64,000 bases of DNA from JANYHF01 sp963732765 (GCA_963732765.1 CAVTAS010000003.1:310001-374000), one strand, 5' to 3'. Positions 11,063-20,480 are shown, numbered from the stretch's first letter. The notes: generated by a model not told the origin, from the sequence alone. Numbers and translations are program-made.

Positions 11063-11815
11063 CTACGCGGCCTTGGAGTTCGACTTCTGGCCGAGGAACT
11101 GGCTGGCCAGCAGCGGCAGTACCAGGTCGGCAAGCTGCGCCTGCTGACGGATCAATGCGGGGATCGGCGAGTTCTTGATCTCGGCGGCGCTGAGACCCAG
11201 CGCATGGCCGATGAACTGCGTCACCAGGGTCTCGATGTTGAGCCCCTCGAACAGCGCGGCCAGCGGATCGACGGCCGGCTTGGTCGTCTGCGCCGGGTTG
11301 GACGCCTTGGTCTGAGCCGTGGCGGCGGCGGCTGGCGCCGGCTGAGCCGCAGCCTGCGGAGCCGCGGAGATCGGCTCGACATGGACGTGTGTGGTGACGG
11401 GAGCTGCCGCAGCGGCTGCCGTCGCAGTGGTTGCGGCTTGGCCTGTAGCGGCCTTGCCCTTCTTGGTGACGGCCGGTGCGGCCGTTTCCGTCTTTGCAAC
11501 CGGAGCAGCGACCTGAGCCGCAGCATGACCGTTCACGGCCGGCTTGCGGGACTTGGTCGAGGCTGTAGTCTGAGCCGGGGCCGTAACCGCGTTGGCGGCA
11601 TGCACCTCGGCCAACAGCTGAGCTTCCTCAGCCTGATATTTGTCGCGCAAGCGACGCACCACCGAAGCGTTGGTGATGCCCACTTCCTTGATTGCCGTCG
11701 TGCGCTTCTTGGCGGGGTTAGCCACCATGATCTGCGCAATCTTCAAGAGCATCTCATGATCGTTGATGCCCGTACCCTTCGGCCTGCCACGTTTGCGATC
11801 TGCTGCCATGTTCAT
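11063..11815 (-). CDS. AT-hook-like, Ala/Pro-rich putative DNA-binding protein
   Basis: The 250-residue protein starts with an AT-hook-like motif, RKRGRPKGTG (residues 7-16). A helical segment of about 50 residues follows (HEMLLKIAQIMVANPAKKRT, then GITNASVVRRLRDKYQAEE) that reads like a small helix-turn-helix. Residues about 75-185 are low-complexity Ala, Thr, Pro and Lys, probably a flexible linker. The last 65 residues (DPLAALFEGLNIETLVTQFI and following) look helical. I do not recognise a named family. The build suggests a nucleoid-associated or regulatory protein. The upstream gap is strikingly AT-rich for this genome and could be its own target. Confidence 0.75.
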   Translation of the reverse strand: MNMAADRKRGRPKGTGINDHEMLLKIAQIMVANPAKKRTTAIKEVGITNASVVRRLRDKYQAEEAQLLAEVHAANAVTAPAQTTASTKSRKPAVNGHAAAQVAAPVAKTETAAPAVTKKGKAATGQAATTATAAAAAAPVTTHVHVEPISAAPQAAAQPAPAAAATAQTKASNPAQTTKPAVDPLAALFEGLNIETLVTQFIGHALGLSAAEIKNSPIPALIRQQAQLADLVLPLLASQFLGQKSNSKAA

Positions 11816-12163
11816 TCTCCTCGCCCTAGGAAAAAATCTCAGTGCAACGGATATATCTGATTTGATTGGGAAATTTCTACAGAGATTAAATGGGGCCTAT
11901 GCCTCCCTATGCGAAAAATGGCTTGTTTTCGGGGCTTTTGCGAATTTTCACCTCGGATTGCATACGCTCTGTTGCAAAAAATCCCCATTATTTCAGTTAG
12001 ATGCAGTGCAGAGCGCGCATGATTTCTCCGCTCCGAGTTGGGATTGCCGGAAGTGATTCGGCCAAACGGCCAAGACCTCGCCGAAACCTCGAGCTGGAAC
12101 CGGGGCTCGGATCTGGGCTAAACAGATGCCTTGGCGAAGACATCCGTCGAGCGGCGCGGCAGC
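11816..12163. promoter_or_regulatory. AT-rich divergent intergenic region
   Basis: This gap of nearly 350 bases separates the AT-hook gene from gpsA and should hold both promoters. The half next to the AT-hook gene is much richer in A+T than its surroundings (for example gatttgattgggaaattt). No tRNA, riboswitch or terminator is visible. Confidence 0.5.
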
Positions 12164-13168
12164 ATGAAAAAGCAGTACAAGACCTTCTCGGTGATCGGAG
12201 CCGGCGCTTGGGGTACGGCGCTGGCGCAGTCCATGGCCATGGCCGGGCGGCCAAGCCTCTTGTGGGCGCGCGACCCTGCCGTGGTTGGCGAGATCAACAG
12301 CAAGCATCGTAATGAGCGCCGACTGCCGGGCATCCCCCTCGACCCACGGCTGCGCGCCACCACCGACATGGCCGAGGCCGCCAAGGCCGACGCCATCATA
12401 CTGGCCGCGCCGTCTCAGCACATGCGCGCCACAGCCACCTTGCTGAAGCCGCATCTGGGCGAGGACTGCCAGCTCATCATCGCCTCCAAGGGCTTCGAAC
12501 AGGGCACCGACCTCTACATGGTGGGGGTCGTCTCAGAGGCGGCCGGAAAGTTTGCCGCCGTACTCTCCGGCCCTGGCTTTGCTGCCGATGTCGCACGAGG
12601 TCTGCCCGCCGCATTGGTGCTGGCGGCGTATGACCACAAGATCTCCTCGCGCCTGGGTAACGCCGTCGGCCACAAGGCCCTGCGCATCTACTTCAGCGAG
12701 GACTTGCCGGGCGTGCAAACCGGTGGTGCGGTGAAGAACGTGCTCGCCATCGCGGCTGGCATTGTCGCGGGTCGCAAGTTGGGGGCGAGCGCACACGCTG
12801 CGCTGGTGACGCGAGGCTTCAGCGAACTTTCCGAGTTCGTGCGCTCCGGCGGTGGCCAGTACGAAACGATCAGGGGGCTCTCGTGTCTGGGCGATCTCAT
12901 GCTCACCTGCAATAGCCCGCAATCGCGCAATTTCACCTTCGGTCGCCATCTGGGCGAGGGCAAATCGGTTCCCGAAGCGCTGGCGGCGACGGGCGGGACG
13001 GTTGAAGGCATCTATGCTACCGCCACGGTGGTGCGGGCCGCCGCCGAAGGCAAACGCAAGCTCGACATGCCGATCGCCACCGCTGTGCATCGCATCGTCG
13101 GCGGTGAACTCACAGTGGAGCAAGCCATCGACGAGCTTGCCGACCGTCCGCAAAAGGCGGAATCCTGA
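12164..13168 (+). CDS. gpsA: NAD(P)-dependent glycerol-3-phosphate dehydrogenase
   Basis: The 334-residue enzyme reduces dihydroxyacetone phosphate to sn-glycerol 3-phosphate for phospholipid synthesis. The Rossmann motif VIGAGAWGTALAQ begins at about residue 9. SKGFEQGT, LSGPGFAADVARGLPAAL, the catalytic-lysine region GGAVKNVLAIAAGI and GLSCLGDLMLTC are present. ATG 12164 places the Rossmann motif at the usual distance; a TTG 33 bases upstream is possible but less likely. In many relatives gpsA follows tsaD; here tsaD is about 16 kb away, while the usual downstream EVE-domain gene is present. Confidence 0.95.
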   Translation: MKKQYKTFSVIGAGAWGTALAQSMAMAGRPSLLWARDPAVVGEINSKHRNERRLPGIPLDPRLRATTDMAEAAKADAIILAAPSQHMRATATLLKPHLGEDCQLIIASKGFEQGTDLYMVGVVSEAAGKFAAVLSGPGFAADVARGLPAALVLAAYDHKISSRLGNAVGHKALRIYFSEDLPGVQTGGAVKNVLAIAAGIVAGRKLGASAHAALVTRGFSELSEFVRSGGGQYETIRGLSCLGDLMLTCNSPQSRNFTFGRHLGEGKSVPEALAATGGTVEGIYATATVVRAAAEGKRKLDMPIATAVHRIVGGELTVEQAIDELADRPQKAES

Positions 13169-13211
13169 TCGGCCTTGCGCCAAACAGCTGCTTCCAAGCC
13201 AACGAGGGACC

Positions 13212-13658
13212 ATGCCGAACTTCTGGTTGTTCAAGAGCGAGCCCGAAACCTGGTCCTGGGCGCAGCAACAGGGCCGTGGCGCCAAGGGCGAGCCGTGGAC
13301 GGGCGTGCGCAACTATCAGGCCCGCAACCACATGCGCGCCATGAAGTTGGGCGATCTGGGCTTCTTCTATCATTCGGGGGGAGAGCGCAGCGTGGTGGGT
13401 ATCGTGAGAGTGATGGGCGCCTTGCATCCCGATGCCGAAGACGACACGGGCAAATGGGAGTGCGTGGATATCGAAGCGGTAGCGCAGTTGCCGACCCCGG
13501 TGACGCTCGATCAGATCAAGACAGTGCCGGCGCTCGCCGAGATGGTGCTGGTTAAGAACTCGCGACTGTCCGTGCAGCCCGTAACTCCGGACGAATTCAA
13601 GGCTATATGCAAACTGGGCGGTTTGACTCCGAGCAAACTGCCGGCAGCGGCATCGTGA
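13212..13658 (+). CDS. EVE-domain protein (thymocyte-nuclear-protein-1-like)
   Basis: The 148-residue protein is a single EVE domain: NFWLFKSEPETWSW at the start, GVRNYQARNHMRAMKLGDLG, FFYHSGGERSVVGIVRV and the C-terminal LVKNSRLSVQPVTPDEF. EVE domains belong to the PUA/YTH-like fold and are thought to bind modified bases in nucleic acids. This gene commonly travels with gpsA in alphaproteobacteria. ATG 13212 follows a purine stretch (cgaggga) and gives the conserved beginning. Its stop overlaps the GTG start of the next gene (GTGA). Confidence 0.93.
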   Translation: MPNFWLFKSEPETWSWAQQQGRGAKGEPWTGVRNYQARNHMRAMKLGDLGFFYHSGGERSVVGIVRVMGALHPDAEDDTGKWECVDIEAVAQLPTPVTLDQIKTVPALAEMVLVKNSRLSVQPVTPDEFKAICKLGGLTPSKLPAAAS

Positions 13659-14308
13659 CCGGCGGTCCTCTGTGTGAGCGCATCCTCACCGACACGGCCT
13701 TGGCGCAGGCCGGCGATCTGGTGCCCGAAATCAAATTGTATCTGGCGACCACGCCGCGCGAGATTTTGCGTGAGTCCGCAGTCAATAAAATCAATCGCAG
13801 CGAGCCGCCCTATTGGGCCTTCGCCTGGCCCGGTGGGCAGGCGCTGGCGCGCTTCATTCTGGACAACCCGGAGTTGGTCGCGGGCAAGAACATACTCGAT
13901 ATCGGCGCCGGGTCGGGTCTGGCGAGCATTGCCGCCATGAAGGCGGGCGCGACGGTTGCCATTGCCAACGACATTGATCCATTCTCAGCCGCAGTGGCCG
14001 AAATGAACGGTGCCGCGAACGATCAGGAGATCGAGGCGAGCACAGAGGATCTGCTCGACCGCACGGTCAGGGCTGATCTGATGCTCATCGGAGATCTTGT
14101 CTACGAACCGCATCTTGAGAAGCGCGTGCATGCCTTCCTGCTCAGGGCCCAGGCGGCTGGCATTCCGGTGCTGTTCGGCGATCGCGTCTCGATGCGGCTG
14201 CCTGCTTTGCCCTTCAAACAGATTGCGGAATACGAGACCGTGGTCGCGCCGCCTTTGGAGGACGGCTACGTGGAGATCGCCCGGGTCTGGCACTTGGCAC
14301 CGGCATGA
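13655..14308 (+). CDS. SAM-dependent methyltransferase, ETF-beta lysine methyltransferase-like (copy 1)
   Basis: This is a class I methyltransferase with the SAM-binding glycine loop ILDIGAGSGLASIAAMKAGA and the acidic loop VAIANDID. PPYWAFAWPGGQALARFILD just before it is typical of the ETFKMT/PrmA-like protein methyltransferases. LMLIGDLVYEP fills the catalytic-loop position. The target is probably a protein lysine; assignment to ETF beta is by resemblance only. The GTG at 13655 overlaps the previous stop and avoids a 16-residue extension. The next gene is a close paralogue that starts inside this gene's stop codon. Confidence 0.85.
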   Translation: MTGGPLCERILTDTALAQAGDLVPEIKLYLATTPREILRESAVNKINRSEPPYWAFAWPGGQALARFILDNPELVAGKNILDIGAGSGLASIAAMKAGATVAIANDIDPFSAAVAEMNGAANDQEIEASTEDLLDRTVRADLMLIGDLVYEPHLEKRVHAFLLRAQAAGIPVLFGDRVSMRLPALPFKQIAEYETVVAPPLEDGYVEIARVWHLAPA

Positions 14309-14973
14309 GCAGCCCACGCATCGGCGACCCCATCGCATTCGTTCGCGCCAATACGAAAATCCTGTCTCCGCCACTGATACCCGAAATCCGCCTGCACTTG
14401 GCCGAGGAATCGCTCGCCATCTGGACCAAGACCGAAGAAGAGTTGGGCGCGTCCGGCCTGCCGCCACCTTACTGGGCCTTTGCCTGGGCAGGCGGACAGG
14501 CGCTGGCCCGATATCTTCTGGACCATCGGCACTTGGTTGCGGGCATGCCGGTGCTTGATCTGGCCGCCGGGTGCGGCCTGACGGCCATCGCGGCTCTCAA
14601 GGCGGGAGCCTCGAGCGCCATTGGCAATGACATCGACACTTTCGCCGGCGCTGCCATGGTTCTCAACGCCGCACTGAACAATGTCGCGATCGACGTCCAG
14701 CTTGGCGACATGCTCGGTCGGCCGCCTGTTGCCGATCACGTCATCCTGGTCGGCGATCTCTTCTACGAGAAGCCCTTGGCCGTGCGGGTGCTCGCCTGGC
14801 TTGACCTGTGCCAAGCCGCCGGCGCAGTCATCCTGACCGGCGATCCGCAGCGCACCTACTTTCCTAGGGACCGCTTTGCCCATGTCGCCGAATACCACGT
14901 GCCGGTCAGCCGCGAGTTGGAGGATGCCGAAATCAAGCGCACCTCGGTCTGGCAATTGAAAGCGCTGGCATAG
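14305..14973 (+). CDS. SAM-dependent methyltransferase, ETF-beta lysine methyltransferase-like (copy 2)
   Basis: The 222-residue paralogue of the preceding gene shares the PPYWAFAWAGGQALARYLLD block, the SAM loop VLDLAAGCGLTAIAALKAGA, the IGNDID acidic loop and VILVGDLFYEKP. The N-terminus differs (FVRANTKILSPPLIPEIRLH) and matches the ETFKMT pattern better than copy 1. The start lies within the copy-1 stop (ATGA), so the two are made together. A tandem duplication followed by divergence is the simplest reading. The two may act on different targets or as a heterodimer; neither can be told from sequence. Confidence 0.85.
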   Translation: MSSPRIGDPIAFVRANTKILSPPLIPEIRLHLAEESLAIWTKTEEELGASGLPPPYWAFAWAGGQALARYLLDHRHLVAGMPVLDLAAGCGLTAIAALKAGASSAIGNDIDTFAGAAMVLNAALNNVAIDVQLGDMLGRPPVADHVILVGDLFYEKPLAVRVLAWLDLCQAAGAVILTGDPQRTYFPRDRFAHVAEYHVPVSRELEDAEIKRTSVWQLKALA

Positions 14974-14985
14974 CAGCTGCGCCGG

Positions 14986-15780
14986 TCAGTTGCGCCGGAA
15001 CAGCATGGTCGCGATGAACCCGAACAGCAGCGCCATGGCGACCGACGTCAGTCCGTACCAGAACGGATAGCCCATCGCGAAGTTGTAGATTGCGCTCTCG
15101 AAACCCTGGCGCTTCAGATCGAGACGCGTCTTGTAGGGCGACCCGATCAGTTCGCCATCCCGGAACAAGTAGATCCAGGCGTTGAACTCGCCGACGGGCG
15201 CATTGGCCGGCAGATCCACTGAGCCCCTGAACAGGCTGCGGCCAATGAAGTCCACCCCCCGTGAATCTTCCCGATAGAGCCCCTGCTGTCCCTTCACGCG
15301 GATAATGGCGTCGCGGAAATCGCCAGATTCCTTTGCGCCGGCAGTCGTATCGGGCACGATGCGCAGATTGTCGAAGCCGATGCCCAGTTGCAGCAGGAGC
15401 GGCTTGGGTGCGATTTCGGCGACGGGACGGGTCGCCAGCACTGTGTAGTAGCTCGGCACGTTCTTGAAGTTGAACGAACTGGTGTTGACCCACAGGCCGG
15501 CCACATTGGCTTTGTGACGCGCGGTCAGTGTTTCGCGCGGGCCGGCGATCACCACGGCGATGTCGTAGAGTTTCTCGTCGGCCGTGGTCTGGCGCGAATT
15601 CTCGATGGTTCCGAAAATGACCACCCGAGTGCCCGAGAAGTTGCCGCCAATCGGGACTTCACGGGTTGAGACATCGGCTTCGATGGTTTCGCGTGGCGGT
15701 GCGGTGCTTGCGGATTGGCCCCAAGCCGGCGGGGCGGCGGCCAGCAGGAACACGGCGAGCGTGGCGAGTGACATCCGCAT
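14986..15780 (-). CDS. TIGR02186-family membrane protein
   Basis: The 264-residue protein has a signal peptide (MRMSLATLAVFLLAAAPPAWG), a long periplasmic beta-rich part (IEADVSTREVPIGGNFSG, then VVIFGTIE) and one C-terminal membrane helix (FWYGLTSVAMALLFGFIATM) ending in FRRN. This fits the alphaproteobacterial TIGR02186 family of unknown function. Such genes are found next to TSUP/TauE-SafE permeases, as here: the permease gene ends two bases before this start. A joint role in export of a sulfur-containing anion is a fair guess. Confidence 0.85.
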   Translation of the reverse strand: MRMSLATLAVFLLAAAPPAWGQSASTAPPRETIEADVSTREVPIGGNFSGTRVVIFGTIENSRQTTADEKLYDIAVVIAGPRETLTARHKANVAGLWVNTSSFNFKNVPSYYTVLATRPVAEIAPKPLLLQLGIGFDNLRIVPDTTAGAKESGDFRDAIIRVKGQQGLYREDSRGVDFIGRSLFRGSVDLPANAPVGEFNAWIYLFRDGELIGSPYKTRLDLKRQGFESAIYNFAMGYPFWYGLTSVAMALLFGFIATMLFRRN

Positions 15781-15782
15781 TG

Positions 15783-16718
15783 TCAGCCCCCCGTTGTCAC
15801 GGGCACGAGCGAGTAGAGCTCGCCGGGCGGGAGAATGAGGCCTATGGCGAGCCTGATTGCTACGGCCAGCACGATGGCTGCCAGCATGGCGCGCAGCTGC
15901 TCGCCCTTCAGGTTCTGACCCGCCCTGACACCGAGTTGCGCGCCGACCACGCCGCCGATCACCAGCAGAAATGCCAGCACGGCGTCCACGGACTGGTTCT
16001 GCCAGGCTTGCATGACGGTGGTGTAGGCAGCCACGAAAATGGTCTGAAACAATGAGGTGCCGATAACCACATTGGTTGGCACGCGCAGCATGTAGATCAG
16101 CGCCGGAACAATCACAAAGCCACCGCCCACACCCATGATGGCCGACAGGAAGCCAACGAAAATCCCCAGCATTGCGGGGGGTATGGCGCTCACATAGAGT
16201 TTTGAGCGGTGAAAGCGCTGCTTCAAGGGCAAGTGGTCGAGCCAGCTATGGCCTTCGCGGATCGGGGTGGCGGGCTGGCCACTGCGCGTCTTGCGAATAG
16301 CGTTGAGACTTTCCACCAGCATCAGCGAACCGATGACGCCAAGCATGAGCACGTAGGTGAGCGAGATGAACAAGTCGACCTGGCCCTTGCGCTTCAGCCA
16401 GGCAACTACAAACACGCCAACGGTTGAACCGATAAAGCCACCCAACAGCATCACAGTGCCGAGCTTGAAGTCGACATTGCCGCGCCGCCATTGTGCCAAG
16501 GCGCCGGACACAGACGATGCCACCACCTGGTTCGACCCGGTCGCCACCGCAACCGTCGATGGAATGCCAAGGAAGATCAGCAGTGGTGTGATGAGAAACC
16601 CGCCACCGACGCCGAACAGGCCGGACAGAAAACCCACCGCCGTGCCAATCGCCACCAGCAACAGCACGTCAACCGACAGTTCGGCAATCGGCAGGTAGAC
16701 GGGAAGAATGGTTTCCAT
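15783..16718 (-). CDS. TSUP-family permease (TauE/SafE sulfite exporter-like)
   Basis: The 311-residue membrane protein carries the two TSUP half-repeats: AVGFLSGLFGVGGGFLITPL near the N-terminus and VGFLSAIMGVGGGFVIVPAL in the second half. About eight hydrophobic segments are visible. TSUP proteins move sulfite, sulfoacetate, sulfolactate and related anions across the inner membrane; the substrate here is unknown. ATG 16718 puts the first repeat at its usual distance; the open frame upstream is Pro/Ser-rich and not conserved. It forms an operon with the TIGR02186 gene. Confidence 0.9.
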   Translation of the reverse strand: METILPVYLPIAELSVDVLLLVAIGTAVGFLSGLFGVGGGFLITPLLIFLGIPSTVAVATGSNQVVASSVSGALAQWRRGNVDFKLGTVMLLGGFIGSTVGVFVVAWLKRKGQVDLFISLTYVLMLGVIGSLMLVESLNAIRKTRSGQPATPIREGHSWLDHLPLKQRFHRSKLYVSAIPPAMLGIFVGFLSAIMGVGGGFVIVPALIYMLRVPTNVVIGTSLFQTIFVAAYTTVMQAWQNQSVDAVLAFLLVIGGVVGAQLGVRAGQNLKGEQLRAMLAAIVLAVAIRLAIGLILPPGELYSLVPVTTGG

Positions 16719-16844
16719 TCCGTCGGCTCTCGGCGGTTTTGAGCGAGCGGGGGATCTTGCGGCGTTGGGCGGGTGGGCGTTGGAACAGCTTCCAAGCCAT
16801 TTCGCCATAGACCCCCAAGCGCCGGAAAGGTCAATGCGACTCTT

Positions 16845-16910
16845 CTTTGCTGGCGCCGGGTGACTCCCGTAACCGGGAGCCGGCTGCCCGGCGCGGAGCA
16901 GCCGGACGGG
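16845..16910. repeat. GTAACC-type structured repeat, single unit
   Basis: The unit reads ctttgctggcgccggg, then gactcccgtaaccgggag, then ccggctgcccggcgcgg. Most of it folds on itself (ctcccg taa ccgggag is a perfect small hairpin). A related double unit occurs at 44191-44330. Confidence 0.65.
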
Positions 16911-16983
16911 GGCCGACAAAAAACAAAGCGCGCGGCCCATGTCCGCGCGCTTGAGAACTCAAAACTGCAGGCTTGCCAGAAGA

Positions 16984-17175
16984 CTACTTCTTGGCGGTCT
17001 TCTTGGCGGGAGCCTTCACGGCTGCCTTCTTGGCAGCGGGCTTCTTAGCCGGGGCAGCCTTGGCAGCGGCCTTCTTGGCAGGCACGGCGGCCTTGGCGGC
17101 AGCGGCCGGCTTCTTGGCGGCGGGAGCAGCCTTGGCGGGGGCCTTGGCAGCGGCAGTCTTCACGGTCTTGGCCAT
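16984..17175 (-). CDS. histone H1-like Lys/Ala-rich DNA-binding protein
   Basis: The 63-residue protein is almost wholly Ala, Lys and Pro, in repeats of the PAKKAAAKAAPAKK kind, beginning MAKTVKTAAAK. This matches bacterial histone-H1-like proteins (Hc1/AlgP-tail type) that bind DNA without sequence preference and compact the nucleoid. An upstream purine run (ggagagaacc) is a good ribosome-binding site. The gene stands alone, with an AT-rich leader of about 250 bases. Low-complexity sequence makes homology searching unreliable. Confidence 0.8.
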   Translation of the reverse strand: MAKTVKTAAAKAPAKAAPAAKKPAAAAKAAVPAKKAAAKAAPAKKPAAKKAAVKAPAKKTAKK

Positions 17176-17427
17176 CTTGGTTCTCTCCTGAATGTTGATG
17201 CCCGAATCAGTCGCAACAATTGGAAGGTAGTCCGATCAAGCACTGAATTCGATGGGAAGTTATCGAATTGGCTTGGATTTTCGGTACCAGAGGAAAAAGT
17301 GTTGCAAAAATTCCATAGTTTTCAACGCCAAACCAGTCAAGACATTTGAATTAACATGAGGACTCCTTCGTACAGATCTGATCTCAAATGGAAATTACAT
17401 GATCACCGGAGTCGGCACTCGATAAAC

Positions 17428-18273
17428 TCAGAAGAGACGCACAGGGAAGTATCGCGACAACAGCTCTTCGAAGCGCGCAGAAGACCGTATGCGCATGATC
17501 GCGGCATCCAGCTGGCGGCGCAGCAGGACATCGCCATGGCGTACTGCGATCGAGATACCGGCACCGAAGAAACGCTCATCGGAATAGGGTGGTCCACTGA
17601 TCTCGCAGCAATTGCTGGACGAGGTTCCATTGCTCCAGAACGCCAGCGCCAGGCTGTCGCCAAACAGCGCATCGACCTGTCCCTTGGCGAGCGATTGGCG
17701 GGCGGCCTCAACCGACGCCGCCGCAATGATCTGACTGTCGGGAAAGAACGCCCTGAGATAGGCCTCGTGTGCCGTCCCTCCGGCTACACCGATCTTGCGC
17801 CCCTCCAGGCCGGCGGGCGAAATCTCGACTGGCGCGCCCGCTTTGCGCACAGCAAAGCGGCCGGTCATGAAGTAGTATGGTAGCGTGAAGTCGGCCTGGG
17901 TTAGCGTGCCAGGTGTCGCTGCTATCGAAGCGATCACCGCATCGCCATCGCCACGCTCCAGCGTGGGCAGCAGATCGTCCCAGGCTATGGTCTTGATATC
18001 GCAACTCACTTCAAGTTCGACACAGACGCTGCGCGCGAAATCAATGTTGAAACCGGTGAGCTGGCCCAGTTCGTCCACATAGTTGAAGGGCGGATAGTCG
18101 GTATCGGTCAGCACCCGCAGCACGTTGCGGCGGCTGGCACCAGCATCGGCGCCCTCGGCGGCAGGATCGGCCGGCGCAGCCGGGACGAGCGCTCCAGGCT
18201 GGGCAGCAGCCGCCATCCGGCCGAGACCGGCCAGCAGGCAAAGCGCCAGCAGCAGCAACAGGATCGATCTCAA
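17428..18273 (-). CDS. periplasmic amino-acid-binding protein (SBP family 3)
   Basis: The 281-residue protein has a signal peptide (RSILLLLLALCLLAGLGRMA), an Ala/Pro-rich linker, then a family-3 solute-binding domain: VLRVLTDTDYPPFNYVDE, TGFNIDFARSVCVELEVSCD, TIAWDDLLPTLERGDGDAVI and GRKIGVAGGTAHEAYLRAFF. Such proteins capture polar amino acids or similar small molecules for an ABC importer. No permease or ATPase gene is adjacent, so it is an orphan. It is divergently oriented to the glycosyltransferase gene. Confidence 0.88.
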   Translation of the reverse strand: MRSILLLLLALCLLAGLGRMAAAAQPGALVPAAPADPAAEGADAGASRRNVLRVLTDTDYPPFNYVDELGQLTGFNIDFARSVCVELEVSCDIKTIAWDDLLPTLERGDGDAVIASIAATPGTLTQADFTLPYYFMTGRFAVRKAGAPVEISPAGLEGRKIGVAGGTAHEAYLRAFFPDSQIIAAASVEAARQSLAKGQVDALFGDSLALAFWSNGTSSSNCCEISGPPYSDERFFGAGISIAVRHGDVLLRRQLDAAIMRIRSSARFEELLSRYFPVRLF

Positions 18274-18436
18274 GGTTCACCTCGCATGCCGGCACTATCG
18301 CAACCAACCATGGCGCCCCTTGGGCCAAGCAAAAGCCAATTGCACCCAGGTACCTACCCAAGTGCCGGCGTCGCCGCCAGCTCCTACTGTGACGCGCCAG
18401 CATCAGTGGCCTGCGTCAGAGGGTTGCGGAGTCAGG

Positions 18437-20480
18437 GTGTCGAACAGCTCGCCAGCAGCGTGGAGCAAAGAGGAGTCGCCGCAAGCGGCGCCAGAGCCGT
18501 CACCCAGCGCCCGGCCCGATGCCGTGACGGTGACGTCCTTTGGCAATCCGCTGCGCCAACCGCCACGCCCCTCCGGCGCGCGGCGACAGTCGCGACAAAC
18601 GCGGAGCGACTACGACTTCCTCTTGGCAAGCGATAGCGGTCCGGCCGCTTTGTCCTTGGCAGAACTCGATCTCGCCGCGCACCGCGCCCGTCACCTTGGC
18701 CTCGGCATCCACCAGGTTCTGATCGGTGAACGTCAGCTGACGTCTTCGGACTATCTCGCTTCGCTGAGCCGCGCGGTCGGCGTGCTCCATATGGACGATC
18801 CGGCGGGCATGGGCCTTCGGGCAGGGACAGATCCGAGCAATCTGCAACAGGCCTGGGCAGAGGGCGTAGTCGAAGGAAGGTACACTGTCGTCCTTGACGG
18901 CGTACTCCTCTCGCCGCACGCGGTACGCATCCTGACGCGACGGCTGGTCGGACGGGGCTTCGCAGTGGCGCTCGCAACGCCAGAAGCGTTGCGCGCCTGC
19001 GTGCTCGCCAGCGCCGGACAGGCCATCCTGCGCCATGCGGTGTCGGGGCTCGCCCAACAGAACCCCGACGCCAGTGCGCGCGCCGGGTCCTGGCTCTGGC
19101 AAGCCCTGACACTGACCAGCATAACGGGTGTTTCCTTCGGCTTGGTGGTGATCGGCGGTCTCTCTGCTCAATGGCTCCTGGCGGTGCTCGGCACGATCCC
19201 ATTCCTGCTTACTGTAGCTCTGCGTGCCACGGCGCTGCTGATGCACAGACTACCACCCAGCCCAGCGTCCCGGCATGAACGGCCGGGCGAGGACCGCGCG
19301 CTCCCCATCTATACCGTGCTGGTGCCGTTGTTCGGTGAAGCCGCGGGTCTTCCCGCCCTGGTGGCCTCGCTGCGCGACCTCGACTATCCGTGCGCCAAGC
19401 TTGACATCAAGCTCATCCTGGAGAGCGTGGATGCCGAAACCATCGCCGCCGCCAACGCTCTCAGACTTGAGCGTCCATTCGAGATCGTCGTCGTACCCGA
19501 CTGCCAGCCGCGTACCAAGCCCAAGGCGCTGAACTACGCCATGACGTTTGCACGCGGTGACTTTGTCTGCGTGTTCGACGCCGAGGACCGCCCGGAACCG
19601 GGTCAGCTGCGTGAGGCCTGGCGCGTGTTCGCTTGGGATGCAGACGATCTGGGTTGCGTGCAGGGGCGTCTGGTTGTCGACAACGATCACGACAGCTGGT
19701 TGGCGCGTCAGTTCGCGCTTGAATACCTGATGCTGTTCGACGGCCTGCTGCCGGCGTTCGAGCGGCTGGACGTGCCAATGCCACTGGGCGGCACATCCAA
19801 CCACTTTCCCATCCGTGTGCTGCGCAAACTCGGCGGGTGGGACGCCTACAACGTCACCGAAGACGCCGATTTGGGCATGCGGCTGGCGCGCCATGGCTAT
19901 CGGGCCCGCGGTGCTTGGCGCCCGCACCTTCGAAGAAGCCCCGGTCACATTCGCGGCCTGGCTGCCGCAGCGCACGCGCTGGCTGAAAGGCTGGATGCAG
20001 ACTTACATTGTGCATAGCCGGCGTCCAACGCAGGATCTGCAGGCCCTTGGGCCGCGACGCTGGCTTGGCATGCACGCACATTTCGCCGGCATCATTCTGT
20101 CGAGCCTGCTCTATCCCTTCAGCGTGGGCCTCGTAACGCTACAGTATTTTTGGGGCGGGGCCTTCGACATGTCCGGCGGCTGGCTGGAACACCTGTTGCT
20201 GAGCGCTGCCCTGTTCAGCCTGCTCGCCGGGCACGCCGTCGCCCTTCTGCACGCCGCCGCCTCGGCAATCGGACGCAAGCGCTGGGATTTGCTTCTTCTA
20301 TTGCCGACAATGCCGCTCTACTGGTTCCTCATTTCATTGGCCGCCTATCGCGCCCTCTACCAACTCGCCACGCAGCCCTTCCTGTGGGAAAAGACGCAGC
20401 ACGGTGTGTCGAACCGGAAGCCAACCCGCCCCGCCAAACGCGCGCTGCCAAGGCGTCGCCGAAGGGTGTTGCATTCTTAA
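18437..20480 (+). CDS. BcsA-like family 2 glycosyltransferase, interrupted by a frameshift
   Basis: The first frame (to about 19905) gives an N-terminal GspE/MshE-like domain (about residues 55-140), two membrane helices, and a GT2 core with DAEDRPEPGQLREAW (the DxD-type site) and NVTEDADLGMRLARHGYRA. The reading then moves to another frame, which continues with VLGARTFEEAPVTF, QRTRWLKGWMQT (the QxxRW acceptor motif) and four or five C-terminal membrane helices. Removing one C from the gggccc run near 19904 restores a continuous protein. It would make or export a beta-glucan-type polysaccharide. The GTG start 18437 is chosen because GGAG lies five bases upstream; longer open frames overlap the divergent gene. 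Real mutation and sequencing error cannot be told apart here. Confidence 0.8.

Noticed and set aside
18125..18436. Longer N-terminus for the glycosyltransferase
   Set aside because: It overlaps the divergent solute-binding protein gene, is Pro/Ser/Arg-rich, and has no start with a ribosome-binding site as good as 18437.
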